Positions 59,215 through 64,000 of a DNA stretch of 64,000 bases are shown in pieces (position 1 is the first letter of the stretch; every line of letters begins with the position of its first letter). The position numbers were made by a program, and so were the translations under genes. The notes beneath the pieces are model-generated. The model saw only the letters and a list, made by a program, of their open reading frames with translations, was not told where the DNA came from and did no database searches. Source of the stretch: Oreocharis arfaki (lineage: Eukaryota > Chordata > Aves > Passeriformes > Paramythiidae); NCBI GenBank assembly GCA_013398015.1, contig VZRR01003270.1, forward strand, positions 186,001 through 250,000. Reading direction: 5' to 3'.

Positions 59215-62200
59215 GATGCACAGAGCGTTTTCAGGTGTAATTTAAATTCAAATTGGTGTCTTTAGAGAGAAGTAAAAGGCATTTATGGGGTGAAAATTGA
59301 AAGTGATCGGGTTTAATTGTGGGTTTAATGGAACTTTAGTATGACTGGATTCAGGAGCAATAGCTAGGAGTGGAATACATGAAATTTTTACATCACTTTC
59401 ACCTAAGTGAAAATTCTAAGAGGAGAACCTGAGACTTGCAGACATCAGTTATGTTTAGTGCCGGCAGCATCAAATCTGAATTCGTGAATCAGTGAATGGC
59501 TTGAGAGACAGAGCCCCAGTATCTCTCCTGGCAGGTTCTCACTGGCTTTGGCTCAGTTGCACGGATTCTGTGAGTGTGAGACGTTTATTGGCAGGTGTTT
59601 GGGATGTGCTGGCCCCGCGTGCAGCAGTACACGCTGCTGAGTTCCCAGAAAAGTTTCTCCGGACTTTTCTTTGGGAATCGTTTGCTGTTTGCTCCACGTA
59701 ACAAAGCTTATTGCTTAAATCAGAAACGAGCAAATTCGTGAGGGAATATGCTGACAAAACCAATCCTTAATTTAGGTTTTTTGGGTTTAAGTTATGACCA
59801 AAAGAGTTAATGGTTTCACTTTAACTTTGGATTCGAAAGCAAGCGCAGTGGGACAGTGATGGCTGGAGCAGGGTACCTCTGAGTACCTCTTGTCTTTTCA
59901 GCCATTATGTCAGAAGTCAGAAAGAAAAGCAGAGAGTGAAAGACCAAGATGAGCATGACTTGAAGGCTTTTCTCTGCTTTAAGGCAAAGAGTGTCAGGAA
60001 AGATCATAAGAGATGAAAGATTGTGTCCCAGCTTGCAGGCAGCGGTAAAAGCTGTTATGCAGGTCAGGAAATCAGTCAAAAAATAACGAGAGGGACTTGC
60101 TGCTGGCAGTTTTTAAAGACAACCAAAGTGTTTTAAAACCAAATTTAAAATTTCAGGTATCAAACTTGAGAAAGATGGAGTGTGGAGCTTTGCAGGTGCC
60201 TGGCAGGATCCCTGGGAAGGTATCATGGCACATGGTCAAATGCGGAGTGCTTGAAAAAGGATCGCATCTTAGAGCATGAATAATTCAACAAAACGTTGCA
60301 GGAAGTTTTTAATGCTGATAATGCAACTTCTGCTACTTTCTATGAAACGCCATGCTTCGACATCTCCTTAAGTGCTTTTAATTTGCAATGTGGTTTACAC
60401 AGCCTGGAGTATTTCTGTAGGGAGAGACGCGTTTGACTGGAACACACATCCTGCTCTTTCAGGGCAAAGCTCGTATCTAAATAAGTACATACGGGTCAGC
60501 AGTTCTTTATCTATTTTTTTTTTACTTAGCATTCTTATTGAGAGCTTTGCTGGTATCTTGCTTTGCCCTGAATTTGCTCTTATTTCACCAAAACACTTCT
60601 TTTACTTTTATTTTGGCACATACGTTCTTGAGATTTTGAGTGCTGTTCTTTAGGGCGGTTTCTGATGGAGAGCATCAGTGCACAGGGTACACAGCTGGGT
60701 CTGGCTGGCTGCTCCTAAGGATTTTGGTACCCATGTTGTGGGGCCAGAGGACTCATTATTTATGAGAAAAGCAGATGGGAAAGCCCTGTGTGGAGTCAGT
60801 TCTACAAATATCAGAGGGAAGGGGATGTATTCTTTTAGCACGGATCAGTGGTGTTTGGTACTTCAAAAGGAATGGGATGTAAGCTCGTCCAGATGGCTTA
60901 ATACATTGGGGGGTTTTATTACTCACCTCCCTGTGTCAGTGTTGGAATACTGCTTTAGAATACTGCTTAAAGACAGAATTACTGCAGAAGATGGAAAGCC
61001 CCACTTGTCCTCTTAGGCTTTAAACCTCTAGTTCGTGTAGCTAGTTGTTCTGATAACAGCGGGGAAAAGTATCTAAACCTGATTCAGCAGCTACAGCATA
61101 ATGAACAAAGATCTGACAGAATTTCAGGTGCTGTTTGGGAGATTAATTTAAAGACTGGAGTATGGACATTTAGACATAAAATACAACCAAACTTTATTTT
61201 ATTTCTGTGTTAGGACGTAGACTTCCAGAAACTGTGTCATACCCCCACAAAAGCTGTATTTCTTTCCTTTTGGAAGGTTGAAAAAGAAATACCTTCTCTG
61301 AAGTTATTTACTTCTCCTCTTATGTATTTACACGGGTCATGATCCCTGTAATATGAACATCTTCCAGTATTAAAAGCTCTCTTCATCTTCCCAATGTGCC
61401 AGGTCAATAGGCTTGGAAAATTAATTTTCTCTTTCCTCATCAGCTATGTTGTGTGTGCTTATGTGAAGATATTACCCTAGGAGGTGCATGCAAAGAAATT
61501 AATAAGGCATTTAATTTTCATAAGGTCCACGTTATGAAATGGTGTTTAGTTCCTGATGTCATCGAGCCTGGAACAGACACAGCGATACTGGGATGTCCAA
61601 TCCCTGTGTCTGGGTGCAAATCAGGGAGAGCAGCCCCTGGCTGGGTGCTGCTGAGTGCACAAGCAGGTTTGAGTCTCGTGGTATGACTAGAACCACAGCT
61701 TGGTTATTTTGTCCTGGTCCAGCTGTGGTGATCAAGGGCAGGGCTCCTGATGGACACCCCCATACCGCTGCTGGGCCATGGCTTGCATTATCCCTCTCCA
61801 GTTCTGCTGTCTTGCTGTTCCTCTGCCTTTGTGTCTCCCTTCTCACTCCAGTCTTCTCCAGAATAACACAACCCTAGTTTTGGGGTTTTTTCCCCCCATT
61901 GCACCAGCTTTTCTACATCCATACCCAAATTTGGTGTTTCTGGTGCTGGTTTTCAGTAATCCTGGCCTTATTTCACATTCCTATCACAGTTACCTGAGCA
62001 CTGTTGTCCCTGTGATGCTCCCCCTGTAGGACTCCAGTACTTTCCTCAAGTGAGGGTGCAGCTTGTTCCTCTCTGACTCAACCCCCTCCGAAGCGTGTGG
62101 AATCTGGCCATTTCTCACAGTGCCACCTGTAACTCTGGTCAGCTTCTCACTTCATTATCACTTCTGGTAATTTCTCGGGTCACAGCCAGTAGTTTTCCAT

Positions 62201-64000
62201 GTCCTGTTTGGTTACCCAGGCCAGGCTGAGTCATCTGCCTGCAGCCCTAACACCAATTATTCTGAGGAGCCTTAACTTCAGTAATGAGTGCTGTATATTA
62301 ATAAGTAAAGAGGATTCTCTGCTTTGTAAGAGCAGTCTTTCCCTGGTGGTGATCAGTTTTATAGCCAGGATGTAGCAGCCACGGAAGGAGGCTGATATCT
62401 TGGGAACTGGAAACAAAGGATCAGACAGGGTTATGAGGAGTCAGTGCACAGAGGGCTGAGTTTGGAATCAGATCCTTTATGACCAGGATGTGTGTGGTTT
62501 CCCTCTTGGGTGTAAATTGCAGAGACAAAGTGCATTTCTCTGAAACACAGATATTGCCATGGTCGAATGGGAATCTGATAGGAAAGGGAAACGCTGTCTG
62601 GTCTCTCTCTGGGGACTGCACACAGCGTGCTTGGACAGGAGGAACCAGGCCTCTCTTTCCCTCCTGAATCTACACACACTTACCACCAGGCACTTCTGGG
62701 GCTTGAATAGCAACCCAGACACACAGATATCTCTGATTTTAATCTGCCATCTTTCCAGTGTGTGCATCATGAGGCGTTTTTATTTTTGTTTCCAAATAGC
62801 TGGAAAAAACGATCCACTCCTGGGAGCCATTAGAGTGTCTTTGAGATGTCTGCAGTTGCACTGTGCCTACACAGTTGTGTGTATATATAGGCAGAAGTGT
62901 AATTTGCTTAGTGGACCAGAATGAATAAGTGGCTGTGATTGGAGGCATCTAGCTGTGTTATGAAAGATTTTGAAAGAAACAGAATAGTGTGAAATAGGGG
63001 AGAAATGGTCTGTGTTTTCAGATTGTCATTCTTCATATAGGAAAAGTGATCATTTGGCGTAGATTCCACTTCACCTCACTGTAGGTGCTTAAATTGCCTA
63101 GTTAGAACTCATCCTTTAGAGCTGGTGTGCAGCGAGTGGAGAGGAAGGCAGCCATGGCCAGAGAACATTACAGATCTCTGAAACAGGTGGGGTGAGCTGC
63201 TTTTTTGGGAGCTGCTTAACTCTGCCTTGACTACATAGCTAAAGCTTTGATGGCTGAGTCACACTGAATGTCAGATTTTAGATTGCTGGAACTGGTGAAC
63301 TGAGTTCTACCTCATGCATGTGTGTTGATTTCTAATTCTGGCTGTCAACAACAGAAGCGTGGTGTGAGGAAAGGAGTTCTGTGCCTGTATTAGGTTTAAG
63401 TCACCTGTCTTTCAGGTGGCCTGTGTGAATGCAAATGCTTTCCATGTGTGCTTCCTGCCTGGGTGCATGCTGTTAAAAGAAGTTGGCAAAGAGAAGCATG
63501 GTAAGAAAAATAAAGACTTGGGGAAAATCCCAGCTGGAAATCCATGGAAGCTGCTTCTTGGGGAATGTCCCTGTCTCCATCTGGGGTGAGAACAATTCAT
63601 TTTTCCTGAGATTGTGTTTAGGAGTGGGAAACTTTGACTGCAAAGCAGGTAGCTTCAGGAGGGAGATGGGTTTTCCAGGCAGTGTCAGAGAGGGAAGGCA
63701 CGTGTGGCAGGAGACACAGCACTAGGGGCATTCTGCTGCCATCAGTCCAAGCCTTGCTTCCTGGCTAGTGAATGTGGGTAGCTGAGCTGGCTGGGATGTA
63801 CCAAATTCACCAGGGAAGGTTCACAGTTGGGTAACAGCAGTGTAGAGAGGGCTGTCTGCAGTAACCCTTTGGTTTGCATGGGCCGTGAGCCAGTGCAGCA
63901 CGGCTGGTCCCGGGAGTGCCGTTTTTGAGTCACGGAGAGCTCCTTCTCCAGCAGGGTCTCACAGAGAAGATAAACTGAGCTGTGAAATTCATTTGGTCTC

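Larger units (their letters stand above)
50928..64000 (+). other. CACNA1C: CACNA1C intron 1 (partial)
   Basis: This is intron sequence from the exon 1b donor to the right edge. GC-rich shore sequence, a 58-N gap, a CpG island at 53.6 kb, a possible RFX-type element, a CR1 remnant and small repeats are listed separately. No exon 2 and no other gene is recognised. The stretches 54.0-57.1 kb and 59.3-64.0 kb appear to be plain unique intron. Confidence 0.9.

Noticed and set aside
50928..64000. Search for CACNA1C exon 2 (S-N-Y-G-S-P-R-P and A-A-I-D-A-A-R-Q motifs)
   Set aside because: It was not found in any frame, so the exon must lie beyond the window.
1..64000. tRNA, rRNA, CRISPR, bacterial operon or phage features
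   Set aside because: None is seen. The sequence is vertebrate nuclear DNA, and no endogenous retroviral gene or LTR pair was recognised.

Overview
This is a vertebrate nuclear window, almost certainly from a bird. The only dispersed repeats I recognise are CR1 LINE fragments; there is no Alu, L1 or MIR. Intron sequence is repeat-poor, CpG islands are sharp, and the intergenic distances are roughly half or less of those at the human locus. It is not microbial: most long reading frames in it are chance frames, simple repeats or antisense CR1. The species cannot be told from the sequence.

The locus is the 5' end of CACNA1C (pore-forming subunit of the L-type calcium channel Cav1.2, + strand), overlapped antisense by the 5' part of DCP1B (mRNA-decapping enzyme subunit, - strand). 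Both alternative first coding exons of CACNA1C are present: exon 1a (long, cardiac-type N-terminus) at 8060-8189 and exon 1b (short N-terminus) at 50879-50927. They are about 42.7 kb apart. Each ends in phase 1 at a GTAAG donor, so either can join the same downstream exon 2, which is not in the window. DCP1B exon 3 (16543-16670) and exon 2 (18877-18917) lie on the - strand. DCP1B exon 1 is not visible and probably lies in the 136-N assembly gap (20125-20260) inside the CpG island at about 20 kb. CACNA1C exon 1a therefore sits antisense inside DCP1B intron 3, as at the human locus.

Layout. 1-16.5 kb: DCP1B intron 3 with exon 1a and its 5' leader. 16.5-20.3 kb: DCP1B exons 3 and 2, a 46-bp minisatellite, and the CpG island with the gap. 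20.3-49.8 kb: the interval between the two CACNA1C promoters, with CR1 copies, two long pyrimidine tracts, and candidate but unproven exons (33.2 kb +, 47.0-48.1 kb -). 49.8-50.9 kb: CpG-island promoter, a perfect CRE, a leader rich in upstream ORFs, and exon 1b. 50.9-64 kb: CACNA1C intron 1, with GC-rich shores, a second assembly gap, a separate CpG island at 53.6 kb and a CR1 remnant.

Function. Promoter choice between exons 1a and 1b sets the Cav1.2 N-terminus. DCP1B is a housekeeping cytoplasmic decapping co-activator transcribed across promoter 1a. The most interesting uncharacterised signal is a possible three-exon antisense gene at 47.0-48.1 kb with phase-compatible splice sites; I could not assign it to any family.
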